Shown here: one piece after another, positions 33,058 through 45,179 of the stretch | How positions within the stretch are numbered: position 1 is the first letter of the stretch | How the letters are laid out: each line of letters opens with the position of its first letter | NCBI RefSeq assembly: GCF_910592395.1 | Contig: NC_088310.1 | Coordinates: forward strand, 10,857,501 to 10,921,500 | Length of the DNA stretch: 64,000 bases | Reading direction: 5' to 3' | Origin: Lineus longissimus | Lineage: Eukaryota > Nemertea > Pilidiophora > Heteronemertea > Lineidae | Made by a program: the position numbers and the translations under genes | Notes under the pieces: generated by a model | Told to the model about the DNA's origin: nothing | Database searches by the model: none | The model's input: the letters and a program-made list of their open reading frames with translations, nothing else

Positions 33058-34130
33058 AAGAAATGGCCACCGGAGACGAAATTTGGACTGATGGTTATGA
33101 TGACACCACTCTTACCCACATCTTCGAAGAATTGACAACAAATGAAACAAGCCACGCCAATCAGGATCCAAGTAGTCGTACTGATAAGCCTGAAATGCAA
33201 TCATCAGACAACCCAGCTGATGAGAATATTCATGCTGTCAGTAACGCTGACAAGGTGGCCCACAAAGACCAAAGTTCAAGGACAGATGATACCACCGATC
33301 ATGCTGTCCATAACGCTGACGAGATGGCCCACAAAGACCAAAGTTCAAGGACAGATGATACCTCCGATCATGCTGCCCATAACGCTCCATGTGAAATTGG
33401 CACTTGTCTCTTGACCCATATTCGTTCACTTCCATCTGTGAAAAAGCATGTTTGCCTTTATTCAGATTGTTGCTCTGGGCAGAACAGAAACCAGTTCATC
33501 GCAGCTGCTCTTCTCCATGAGGTTCAGGTGAATGACAGTGTAGAAGTAATCGACCAAAAGTTTCTTGAAACTGGCCACACCCATATGGAATGCGACTCCA
33601 TGCATTCAGCTGTTGAGACCATGAAGAAGCACGTCAACATCCAGGTGCCCAGTCAGTGGGATAACATAATACGACTGGCAAGAAGAAATAATCCCTTTCA
33701 CGTTTTGCTCCTCAACCATACGTCATTCTTTGCCTTGAAGAAATTAACTCAAGAGTCATGCAAGAACATGAAGACTGACACAGAAGGAAATAGTGTGAAC
33801 TGGCTGAAGATCCGTCAACTGAGGTTTATGAAGAGTGAGCCTTCAACTATCTTCTTCAAATATGGCTTTGACGAAGAAGGGTTCCACTCCATCAAAGTTG
33901 CGGGGAGAAGAAGGAAGCAGACCACACCGCCAGCACTTGAGAAGCTGTACCAAGAGAAGTGCACGATTTCTGCCGCCAAGAAGAAGGATCTACTTGCCCT
34001 ATGTAAATCCTTAATTGTAGAACCAGAACACCATGCCTTTTACTCAAATATTAAAGCCGACAATGAGAAGGTTGACCGACTTCCTGAACCAGATGCGTTC
34101 GAGACAGATGAGGATACAGACATCGAATAA
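33058..34130 (+). CDS. DUF7869-like (transposase-derived) domain protein
   Basis: A splice acceptor (atttatttcag) at 33,057 is followed by ATG at 33,063 in good context (GAAATGG) and a 355-codon frame. Residues ~57-107 contain two and a half copies of a 23-residue repeat (69 bp; 'NAD..AHKDQSSRTDDT.DHA'). The domain from ~108 carries CLYSDCCSGQNRNQF and, about 37 residues later, FLETGHTHMECDSMHS. The D..SGQN..N and GHT..E.D..H motifs belong to a widespread RNase-H-like, transposase-derived family (DUF7869 type). A Lys/Arg-rich part and an acidic C-terminus follow. The family usually has a longer cysteine-rich N-terminus, absent here, so this is a partial transposon protein or a domesticated derivative. 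The frame has no stops, in contrast to the other transposon genes in the window. Confidence 0.6.
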
Positions 34131-35869
34131 CTGATTGCTTTGGTGATAAGAGTGTCATCGTCATACAGTGCTACTTTAGAAAGGCCTCGGACACCTTTTG
34201 CACAGAGTTTCCATTCATTAGACTAAAATCCTAAAATGACCCCTCATTACCCATGTTAACCAAGCACTCCCCGACAGTGGTTATTTAGTGAATGTGCCTC
34301 CAGACTTAGATCAAGTACCCGGTTTGATATAAACTTAAAAACTCATAGACAATTTGGCTGTAGAAGGATATCCTTCCAATGACAGAGATGCCTGCCTCCT
34401 GGCCTCGGCATCTTGAAAACTAACTGCTGGTAACTTAACTCATGGACTTTGTAGTTCTAGTACAAGAACAGGAAGTGTCAAATGTAGGCTTTCTTTGATG
34501 CACTCAACTGCCAGTTGGGACAGTGACATGTAACTTCAATTGACAGCACCATTTCACGAATGATCCTGTTGTCTATGCATTGTTATTCAGGCTGAAACCT
34601 GGTCTTTAATGTAATACCTAATTGTATCTGATGAGTATTGGCTGATTAGACTTCTTTGTATTAAAATAATCATCTAGAAAACACATTTCATCCCTAGTTT
34701 CTTTATTAGAAGTAGTCACTTAGCACCTTTCTGCATAATGCAAAACATCACTTTTAACGAAATTGCTTTATGCAGAAAGGTGCTAAGTGCAATTTTGGCT
34801 CCTATTACGCAATATGCAGTCGCTGACAAAAAATATTTCCCTGAGGAATTTGATACAACCTATAGGTATGCGTATACGTATAAGTTTTCCTATAAGTTGC
34901 GGATCGCAAACTCACTACAGTCTTCATTCTTTATACCAATCTTTTGAACAGTGCACCCGGTTTCAGAAACTCTGCAAGACAGGTCCCAACTCGTACAGGT
35001 GCTAGATCATTGCTAGATATAATAGGCAGCAGGAATTTTTTTTTCTTCGGAAATACGGTTAGGCGGGTGAATCCAGGAAAACTCTTTAAAGAACCCTATG
35101 CTGTATGGTTCTGTCAAATTCGTTCAAAAAAGAATCGGGCAACTACGGAACGAACGGTTTCAACATCAAAGCCACTGCTCGTTCCGAAAACGCGCTGGGA
35201 CAGAGCTCCTACGGGTCACGCGGTTACCGTTGCTTAATAGGCCATCTAAGGGTATCATATGGTTCAATGTGTTGTCATCTAAATATACTGTATATATGAT
35301 AGGTTTGACTGACTACAACGAGTTCTATAGCAGGTTAAATTTTGCGTTCGCGATAAATAACGAAAAAGGTATTTGATTACTAGGTCAAAATGGCTGGAAC
35401 ACGGACTCAAGTTACATGTAGATTATTGCTAGAAATAAATATGTTCCACCATCAGTTTAGCAGTGAGAAGAGCGTATTACATCACTGAGAATCTTTGACA
35501 CAGCCGGCGAAAGCTTTCTAGATATTTCCGTCATGCGATGGTTGTGGTGTATGGATGAAAGTAGCACCTCTTAATGGCCGACACTGTAGACCTATTAGGT
35601 GTTCATTTCATCTTCTTGTGGCGAAGAAATCATTTACAAACATTGCTCCCAAGTGCAGTTAACGCAAATTTCTTGGCCTTGGCATTTCCACAATACGTAG
35701 AACATTTCAGATTCAAGTTCAATTGACAATTTTCAATTTGTGATAGGAACAGAGAAAAAAGGGTTGCTTCCAGTAAGGCCTGGGCCAAATCCAAAGAGTG
35801 CATTCCGTTTTTAAATTCGAGCAATATTTTGGAGGCAGAGTAAACATGTTCTTATAGTGAATATTGAAT
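34131..35869. other. 3' region of the DUF7869-like gene and non-coding DNA
   Basis: No gene was seen. It contains the hairpin at 34,717-34,789; short frames near 34,740-35,380 on the plus strand overlap in several frames without splice support. Confidence 0.45.
34717..34789. repeat. 73-nt hairpin with 27-bp stem
   Basis: CACTTAGCACCTTTCTGCAT… and its complement pair over 27 bases with a single mismatch, separated by a 19-base loop. Size and geometry resemble a pre-miRNA-like or snap-back element. Confidence 0.7.
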
Positions 35870-36420
35870 TGCTTGCGTTCTGGCAAAAATGGTTGCTCTT
35901 AAACCAGATCTATTGGTATTGGTACCATATAATCATTTCAAACCCTTTAAATGAAGGGACAATTTAGTTCATGACTAAACATAACTTAAGGAAGCAGGTT
36001 CTGCCACCTAGAAGTAAAATGACGAACTAAAGTAAGTGCGCTGAACATTGATTAATCTTGTGGTTAAAGTCCGTATTCTCGGTATAATCGTGCAACCATT
36101 TGCGTGGGATTTTAATAATCATGCGATGTTATCACACAACTCATCATGAGAAGATCATAATATATAGTTACTTTGTCCCCAAAATGATGCCACGAATCTT
36201 TGGATTTAGCCCACGGCCGACATCTCTTAATAATAGGGAGTGTTTGCAAATCCCCCGAAACGCAAATGTGGACGCCGATCTCTTTGTTCGATCTCCTTAT
36301 TCACGTGGGCGTTTCGGAGGCTTTGCGAAAATTCCTTATTTCACCAAACGTACCTGACAAACATGAATGACTGCGCATAGTGTACATCGCACTGAGGTCA
36401 CGAATTGGATCAATTGGATT
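35870..36420 (+). repeat. Dispersed ~555-bp repeat, copy 3 (spacer)
   Basis: Same unit as 45,180-45,739 and 25,584-26,144, but more diverged, and lying alone between the arms. This shows the unit is mobile or dispersed and not just part of the inverted duplication. Confidence 0.8.
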
Positions 36421-36841
36421 TCTACATAATGCTCCTCGAAAAATCATTTCAATCTATCATCGATCGACGTCATAACAATGATGGGCTTGTTATTACATTT
36501 GGAACAGAACAGGACAATTGAAATGTCAAGTAAATATTTCATGTCCAGGCCAAAATTCGAAATTATTTGACAGGTAAAAACAGTATTTCCCGCGCAATTA
36601 TCATACTGAATACCTGTTTTAATTAATGCAACATAATAAATTCGGTCGAGACGGTAGCATCCTAGTTATTTTCAATCGGCGGACAGACTCACTAATGTAT
36701 GCAGCCATGACATGTACTCATGTACTGTACATTTTGTAGTGTTTACATCAGCAGACGAATGTTTGAAGCGAGTCCAGGCCCGACTAGAAGGCTTTGTGTT
36801 TTCTGTTCGTGAATTAAACAATAACACTTAATGCAACCTAC
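36421..36841. other. Non-coding stretch, no gene seen
   Basis: Nothing recognisable. Confidence 0.4.
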
Positions 36842-36967
36842 CTGGCATAATTCAAAACACTGACAGCATCGCTGTGCAAAAATCCTGGCGTAAATCGTCG
36901 TATAAATGTTGTTTTTTATCGCCAATTTCGTCTGCTTAAACTTGATGGCCACCATTTGCAATTTCAT
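36842..36967 (-). CDS. Weak first-exon candidate
   Basis: ATG at 36,967 opens 42 codons (MKLQMVAIKFKQTKLAIK at the start; a CCQCFELC cysteine cluster at the end) that stop exactly at a strong donor (GCCAG|GTAGGT). A CRE-like TGACGTCA lies just upstream. No downstream exon was identified. Confidence 0.2.
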
Positions 36968-37509
36968 GTCATCGATGACGTCAGAGGTAAATTAATACCA
37001 TGAAATATTGAAAATTATTTTACTTCACGTGACCCTAAATGACGTGACGTGATTGGCTCACATACTAATGAGGTATGATAAAATAAATATCACCAGGAAC
37101 ACGTAATTTTATTCCCGATAACTATATATTTTTTGCAATAATGCTTTCAAACTTTTATTTTATGTCATAAAGACATTCCTATGCGCCGCCCGAACGAGTG
37201 ATTTCTATTGCTGTGGCCTGTGACGTAACCATGGCATCTTGACGGATAAGGTTGAAATGCAGGCACAGTTTGGTTAAATTGCATGTCTTCGATGACAAAC
37301 ATCTTTGATGATTTGTTACGCTGTCTCATAACTTCTTGATGCATTTTTACTTGATATTTCAAAATGATTCTTTCTTTGCAAGAGTTGGTCATTTGTTATG
37401 GATACATTACAGCGCTTTCTGTGACAAACAGTCAAGATGAAAAAGAATATTAAAGAAAAAAACCTAACCTCAGCTCTGCTCTAGTTTTCCAATTCAGTTT
37501 CGAACATGG

Positions 37510-39973
37510 TTATTTCTTACCGCAGGGAATGAACTGTCCCAACCTTAGCATTACATCTTGTCTGTATTTCTTACCACCCCCTATGCAATAAAGGTAAAAG
37601 TTGACACCGTAATTAACCTCCGAGCACTGCATCATTATGAAATGCTGGGTAAAGTATCGCAACTGCCAGTACTTATCCGCTAAATTGTAGAAATCGTTGA
37701 CCTCATTTATCCCTATAAAAACATCATACAACCTGTAAGGGACCGACGTAAGAACATAAGCAATACTAACTAGAATCAACATCCTTGTCAAATAGGCCGT
37801 CTCTCTCTTTCGGGTTTTCTTACTTTCCTCGCTGACACCCATTTTATCACTTCGTTTCGATGCCTTGCGCAACACGATGACGATCCAGACGTTGCAAATG
37901 ACAATTACACAAAAAGGCAAGACTGTCCCAAATACTAGCTGCGAGGTGTTTCCAAATGTCTCTAATTCCGGTGTGTTTGGGACCAACATCTTTAGAAACC
38001 CTACACCAAGATGAGAGAAAGAGCTTGAGTAATGAGACTAGTACACATAGGTCATTGTGGCGTTTTGCATTTGCTTCATTTGAATATATAAAATTTCTTA
38101 ACATATATTTTAAAATCGTTTTGCCAGCAGAGAAGTCTAAACCTTGGCTTCTTTACAATCAAATAAAGCTTAACACGTGCATGTTCAACCAAAACAGTTA
38201 AGAAAATTCAGCCTGCTTGATTCCTGATTGGTGCGGTTTTGAAAATGTGCGTCATAGCTGATTCATCAATATAGGTAACAGTGTCCCGTCATTGTTATTT
38301 TACGCTGCAATGCACTCAAACAAGCTACAAAAATGATAAAGAGATCAAGGTAATTAAATCGAACTATAAACGACAATGGTAACGACAATGACGTCATGTT
38401 GTCGTTCATCTCGGGGGAAATATCGTTACATTAATACACCTGCGGTAAACGCAAAGGATTTAGAAAATACTTGTATAGTGTTCTTTTGGCTTGCAGCCAA
38501 CTGACTGCCAACTTGAAGTGCCGTCCAGAAGAGTTTTTGCTGTCAGTGCCTGTACGACAGACAAATTCCCAGTAAGCTGTCACTGAAGTCAGAATTCTAA
38601 CTCGTTCGACATCGGACGCCATTGAACGCCTCTGAATGTCTAAAGCAGCCTGGTGTGAGCAGGTGCGCTCATCGGGAACCTCCTATCAATTCTGGAGGTG
38701 TTGGGCGTTCCGATCAATTAGTTGAGATGAAGTTGCTGCAATGACAACTTCATGACATGACATTTGGGAGATGCTCTGTTGTACGTGTTGTCCTTTTGAC
38801 CTCACTTCGGCTGTGGCCCTCGATATAACCTAAATTACAGTGGTAGAATACTCACTTAATGAGTATAAGTTACGCGTTTTGCAAGCGCCGATTTGGTGTA
38901 ATTGATTTGTAAACCAATGGTCAATGCTAGTTGGGCACTTTGCCCTAGCCTGAAGCGTCCCGCAGACAGAGAAAAACTCGCTTGTTCCTTGGGGCATTAT
39001 CAGGTGCATATGGCAAGAATCGGTTATCGCTACATTTTATACGACCTGAGCTGAATAGATATCAAACATTCAATCGCAGACAAGCCATGTTTTTATTGTT
39101 CATTGCAGGCCCCTCTCATCCCTATCGCATGGATGTGGGCTGCACAAGTTTAGAACTCTCACCTGTCTTTTCATTTTGGACGTATCGAAAAGTAAAGAAA
39201 ATGTAGAGATTTAGGCCACAAATCACAATAAATGTCAGGAATATGGTGACACAGGCCCGGCGTGTTGTACAGAGTCTGGGAGCAGCCATTGGGAATCTTA
39301 CTACAATTAATCTATCAATTGTCATCTCGGCAAGGAAGAAACCAGAGAGGATGCCGAAAGCATAGGCCTGGTACCACATCACCCTGAAATGAATGGACAC
39401 ACAAGCCAGGTTGAATATGTAGAGCACTGAGCCAGCGATTTAAGAAGATGTTTCACTCAAAAAGGCGCAGTGGAGATGCTGTGTTCATATAAAAGAGAAT
39501 ATCATATCGTGTAATCCTAATTTTCTCAAAAGGTCATGCAAAGGTTGGTGTTAAATATGCGAGGATGTTTCCTTTAAATCTTTATTGGTCGGCAATTAAA
39601 ATGATGCGAAATATGGTACATTTGAGAAGGGTATTAATTTTCACATGCATTGACATGTATGACATACTCACTGCATAGCAAACTCGGAGGGAAGATGATC
39701 AGTTTCCCAGAATAACCAAGCCATTCCCCAAGCTAGCTCAATGAGGACTGTCGAATCCGCCAAAGCGAGAGCCGTCATGTAATTACAGGTCGAAATTCGT
39801 CTGTTGTCCCTCTGCAGTGTTATGATAAAAGACATCCCGTTTCCGAAGAGACCCACCAACACAATAACGATCCAAGAGTATTTCGTCGCTATGAGGTAGA
39901 CGATCTGGATCACAAACAGCTCGTTTTCGACTTCGTCTCTAACTGCCTCAGAGGAAGCCGAGGCGATCGCCAT
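37510..39973 (-). CDS. Rhodopsin-type GPCR, three exons, orphan receptor
   Basis: Exon 1 is 39,973-39,672 (ATG; donor GCA|GTGAGT, phase 2), exon 2 is 39,383-39,163 (acceptor TTTCAG; donor ACAG|GTGAGA, phase 1) and exon 3 is 38,000-37,510 (acceptor GTGTAG). Phases match at both junctions and give 337 aa. TM1 has the FGN motif and TM2 LALAD. TM3 ends TIDRLIVV (DRY variant), TM4 follows, TM5 contains VLPFC, TM6 SVPYRLY, and TM7 NYGVNFYLYC (NPxxY variant lacking the Pro). The usual disulfide Cys before TM3 and in loop 2 is not visible. This fits the large class-A peptide-receptor-like orphan families of marine invertebrates; the ligand is unknown. An AATAAA lies at 37,159-37,154. Exon 1 is inside the right arm, while exons 2-3 are in the single-copy spacer. 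Confidence 0.85.
38001..39162 (-). other. GPCR intron 2
   Basis: 1.16-kb intron with GT…AG ends. No further gene was recognised inside. Confidence 0.6.
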
Positions 39974-40639
39974 CGTTTGCAATGGTGCTGTGGGAACTGC
40001 AGTAAATTGCTGGTCACTTCGCAATCAATGAAGAAGTATCAAGTTGATTGCGACTAAATCCCGTAGAGAATCTGTGACGAGTAACGATATTTAGCAATGT
40101 CGTCTATTCCTGAACCACAGGCTGACTGTATGTGGCGACCTTCTGTCATTAATTGGTCACAGGGTCGTTTTAAATGAAACCCACTCGTATGTAGAAGTCG
40201 TTGTTTTAAGCATTCTATACAAGATGATATCCAAGCGACCATTGTAAAACTCGACATAAGCTGTTACCATTAGCGCCTTAGAAGCTAAAAGCACTGCCAA
40301 TCATGAAGGTTATCCCGTAAAAATACGTTGACATTTGAAATTTGTTGTCGAAATCGGAGTAATTTTATCCACATCACTTATTTATTATAAAAACTACGAT
40401 AATTATAATAGCTGGCATTATATATGTGGTCCAGGCAGGTTGAAATGGACTAGTACGTGTATCAAACAAAAGGAATAAAACTGTGTTTTGCATACAAAAT
40501 TTTATTTCACCTCTGCATTTACATGTTCACTGCGTTAGTGTAGCTTTGGTTGGATAGGAATAACTGCCGCCTAATAAGAGAGCAGCCCCGTATTTTCCGT
40601 AACATGCCATCTATGGTAAGCAGTTATGGCAAGCGGAGT

Positions 40640-41723
40640 GTTCAGTTATTCAAACAACCTATATTTCTTCAATGAACTATTGTTTTATGGCAGATAAACT
40701 GATTTTATTTGAAAGAAATATAGTTTTTTTAAAAAAACAAGCTGTATTTTCTCCTAATAAGCCAGGTGGTTTAAATAAAACCTAGTCTATAAAAGTAATG
40801 GTTCAGAAAGAAACCATATTTATGCCCTAAAACATAAGTTTTTCACCTATCGGTAATGAACTTGGTTGTTTTGGAAAAAAAAATATTGTTTTTTTAGCAA
40901 TAACTGGACAAATGGCGGAGAAACCTATATTCTAGGGTAAAAAAACTAGTTTTATTGAAAAAAAGTTAGTTATTTTGCAAATAAACCTAGTTTTATTGTA
41001 AAAATATGGAGTTTTTAATTTACATAGTAGATTGCTGTGTACGCAGGAACAAGTTGGTTGCATGCACAGCAGAGGCGAATTAACATAACCGCGTCATCAA
41101 TGATGCCAGTTGGAGAAAAAAATGGCGGTGGCAGTGGCGGTGGAAGAATTCTCCGCTTCCCTTCAAGTTTGGGCCAATTTCTCATCCTTTCCCGCATTCC
41201 AAACAGCTCTCTTTCGGTATCAGGAGCAACACAACCTTTCTAATACAGCACTCGAGAACCATCGACAAACGAGAAAGAGTCTAAAAAAATGATGGGAAAC
41301 CTCCACAGCACTTGAAGTACGTGTATGTCAATTAGCCCAATTTTGCAGATAAACCTGGTTTTGTTGTAAAAATAAAGTTTTTTTTGAGGAACTGGATAAA
41401 CGGCATGTGTATGGCAAGCAGAGTGTCCAGTATTTAAAACAACATATTTCTTCAATAAAACTTGTATTTTCCATAACATGCCATCTATGGTAAGCAGTTA
41501 TGGCAAGCGGAGTGTCCAGTTATTCAAACAACCTATGTTTCTTCAATACAACATGGTTTTATTGCTGATCAACTAAATTTATTTGAAAGAAGTATTGTTT
41601 TTTTTAAAACAACCTATATTTTCTCCTAACAAACCAAGTTTTATTCAATAAATGTACGATTCGGTGCGAAAACTTACATTTTAGGTGATAAAATACAGGT
41701 TTTGTGATGAAAAACCAGTATTT
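40640..41723. repeat. Degenerate 'AAACCTATATTT' repeat (right arm)
   Basis: Mirror of the left-arm block at 26,145-27,060. Modules such as 'aaacaacctatatttcttcaat' and 'ccataac(a)tgcc' recur. One ~65-bp stretch ('gcaagcggagtgt(t)cagttattcaaacaacctat') occurs near 40,630 and again near 41,505. Confidence 0.6.
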
Positions 41724-41726
41724 TTA

Positions 41727-44700
41727 GCTCAGCTGACAAAGTCAGCGGAGCTAGTCAAATAGCTATTCGATTGGTGTCCGTCCTTCCACCCATCCTGCCA
41801 TCCTTCCATCCATCCAGCCATCTGTAGACAAAGTTGGGCATTTTGTAATCATACAACCGAGGCACTTCAAATCTAGTCTTGCTTATAAACACTGCAGAAA
41901 ATGTTGCTTACGGAAAAAAATTTGGGCGATTCGAATCAAATTCAGCTCCCCAGGGGGCAAAATGCGTAAATGAAAAAACAATTTTTTGACGCTCTATTCC
42001 AGCAGATAAAAGCTTGAAATAAAGTTGAAAAGGTCTTCATGATACAGAAGTTTTGATATAAAATAGATTAGTGTCGATTTATATCACCAGTTGGCGGTAG
42101 TGAGCAAAACTGTTGTTTGACCCCGGATGACCCCGCTTTAAATTTCCCGCCGAGGTTACCTGGAGTACTATCATCAAGAAAATGGCGGTGACCTTTTTAT
42201 TTCTACCGGAGCGATGATTTTGTAAGTGACAAATTTTCTTTTTTAAGCCTTTACGGAAACGTATTTTGGTACGAAACTTCACACGTTTATAGAAAAGATC
42301 AACGAGAATGTGTTCAAATGCCCTCATAACGATGAGTTCAACAGAATTTGGTCAAAACAACCTTCGAATGGAGTCAACTTTCTTTGTGAAATTGAAGCGA
42401 CGACCTCATTATTTATCGTAATTTATGCAGATCTGAGTCCAGCTGATGGGTGATGTTCTGATTTGTGTTCAAACTATTGGAAACTTCGGAAATTAGTTCT
42501 ATTAGTTCTACTATTCTGCAGGACTATATTATAGCCATTGATGTTGACAGCTAAAAGCACGAAAACTTTGTTCAGGTTTCTCGTCCAATCACGTGACCTC
42601 TCCAACACTCGATAATGCACTCTTTTCGTCCACGTTTTAGGCCAATCTTCGGCCTGAACATGAAATCTAATAAGCGCAGTACTTAAATCAGATGTTTCTC
42701 TCGCCTTGAAAACATTCCTGGGTAAAATCCATTGAGATTAGCCGAGTTAATCCACTTTTTCCGTGCCTAAAATCTCTGCCGCTGAATTCTATAAATAGAA
42801 ACTATTAACATCGCGGCAGTGTGGTTCCCATTGTGCGCCCTCCCACTTCACACCATGTCAGGAACTTTTACGGAGAGAGAGGGCGTGCGGTAAGAAGAAT
42901 GGCAAAAATGACGTCACGTTTTCCTGGCAATGTCTCAAGCATTGGGAAAGCATCTTTAATTCAGACAACGTTAGAACTAGAAAAACGAATATGTTAATTT
43001 GCAAAATTAAAAGCAGATTTCACCACTAACCAGCCAAATCGGAATACGACGGCGCAAAATGTTCTCGCTTTCCTCCTGCTAAAAAACCTTGTTCTCGCAC
43101 TCCTATTTTAATTTATGCCAAGGAATATGATATGATCTGTTTTCACTTTTTTGTAATTAAATGGTATTCATATAATGAGATCAATAGTAGTGTCCGTGTC
43201 AGATCCCATCATGGAGGTATAAATAATTATTTATACCTCCATGATCCCATCGTTCAACTAGTCTTCTCTCCCCAGGTGCCTCACACGGACCTTCACGTCC
43301 CCATACTCAAGACCAACTCTTACAATATCGCCCTCAAAACAACCCTGGAGTCATGAATTCACAGGTGCTCCTGTGAAATCTCAGTTCTAGTTTATTTATC
43401 AAACTTTATCGAGGGTTATCGAATCGAATGGATGTGTCGATCGTCGGGGCGGATTGATATGTGGTTAGGTTGTGCGCAAGGTTGTGCGTCCAAGGCGATT
43501 AGGTCATTCAGTTAGTTTGAGAAAGATCATGATCATGAAGATGCGTGTTGTGTTATCATAACTGGAAAATAAGCTGAAGTTATTATTAGTACTACGATTC
43601 TTACATGAGTAAAAAGTAGACGTTTTAAGCAACACAATAATGTTACTCCCATAAAAAAACTGTCAATTCTCCTTACCTTACCACTCACAGAAGCCAAGCC
43701 ATTGCTGTTAAGTTATGCAGGGGCTTAATCAATTACTTGCACTCCCTGTGGGGTGAATAACATTACCTTTTGAACGGCTGGCTGTAGGGGGATGATGGGA
43801 ACAGCCGGTATACCTGCTGACCTGCTGAACCGAGGTTAATGTTATTTTCAATCCACGATTGCAGGTCACCTGATTTTCGAGATTTCGCGGGAAATGAAAT
43901 TGTAAACAAACGCATGTGTGCAGTTCAAATGTAAACAAAAATGTATTTTTGGTACTTTTGGTTGCTGGCCTTGGGTTTTCCCGCAGTTAGGAGCTGGATC
44001 AAATTGGTGGTCTATTGTGCTGTTTTAGTCAGAGGTAGCACTTGATTATGAAGGGATTTTCAAATTAAGGTGACCATGGTCTTTTATGTGCTCAGCTCAC
44101 CACAGCTTTCAATACTTGATGTATCTGAAGAGGCGCGCGGAACCTGACATGGCCTTACCAAGGAGCTGCTCACTTTGCCTTTTTGGCTGAGACATTGCTA
44201 CATGTAGGACTAGGAGGAGCACGCATTTTAAAGTTATAGTAGTGATAGTACAGTTGGTTCGAGCCATTTGGAAGCCGACATGTGAAGGCCTATCTGGGTT
44301 CTCCTTCTTCTCCGTATAAAAAGGGGCATATTGCTGACTAAGGAACAAGGCATATTGACATTGCCTCATCATCTCTATGGGACCAATTGATATACTTTTA
44401 TATGCACGCATACATCGTGCCATTTCAGGGTCCGAGTCTGTGGACAATTGGTTTGATTAATTTGTCTCTTCGATATTGCTCCTTTATTGCATTAGATTTT
44501 CATCGCAATTCGATCTATTCAAGATATAGCCAATTTGAACCTGTCTGCGCCAAGGATAGATTGGTTCCAGATCGACTCACTATGACTAGGAATACGCAGT
44601 AGAGCACAATGTCATGAAAAACGACCCTTTGTATTGTAAATTCCAGTCACCTGCAGGACAGGTCAATTTCTCTCAATAAAATTAATTTTGTTGACTCCTG

Positions 44701-45146
44701 TAATCTCTACCTTATTAAAAAAAAAAGAAAGTGGTGCTAGTCCCAAACTGGTAATTTCTATTTATTTTGACCTCTGTTAAATCAGGGTACCTCTCAATTA
44801 CAGACAGCATTTTGTATCCTTGTGCTGTACAACCCAGCCTGGACATACCACAGTTGTCCATGGAGAAGTCTCATCCTCTCTGACACTTTTTTTCTGTAAA
44901 GCTACTGATACAACATACTGAACTAGGGATATCTTCCGTTGCCTCCTGTAATATTTACATACCATGGCTGATTAGTTCAATCATATTTCATCCAGCTGGC
45001 AGCTCTGCATTGGAAATTTTAGTGGTATAACGTGTTCTCTTGACCTTCAAACAGTAGTACAAAGCCGATATTTACTACTTTATAGTATACCCTCAGTCCT
45101 ATGTTATTAGGTCATCCAGCTGAGCGCCATGCCCTTGGGCCTCTTG
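41727..45146. mobile_element. 3.42-kb insertion unique to right arm, TTA duplication
   Basis: Comparing arms, the continuous left-arm text (mirror of 'ccagtatttttatcat') is split in the right arm by 3,420 bases, with TTA on both sides (41,724-41,726 and 45,147-45,149). The insert begins GCTCAGCTGACAAAGTCAGC and ends GGGCCTCTTG. A short inverse match of the start (CAGCTGAGC) lies ~27 bases inside the right end. TTA duplications suggest a Harbinger-type transposase. No long ORF is present, so it is non-autonomous. The empty site in the other arm shows it arrived after the duplication. Confidence 0.8.
43208..43245. repeat. Perfect 38-bp palindrome
   Basis: ATCATGGAGGTATAAATAA is followed directly by its exact complement with no spacer. 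It lies inside the 3.4-kb insertion. Confidence 0.9.
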
Positions 45147-45179
45147 TTATCATGAAATATAGGTTTATGGAAAAAAAAG

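Noticed and set aside
27722-34130. Fusion of the orphan GPCR exon 1 with the DUF7869-like exon
   Set aside because: Exon 1 ends in phase 2, while the exon at 33,058 needs a one-base carry-over to reach its ATG frame.
36100-36357. 85-codon frame (and its relative at 45,419)
   Set aside because: Lies within the dispersed 555-bp repeat and is not kept between copies.
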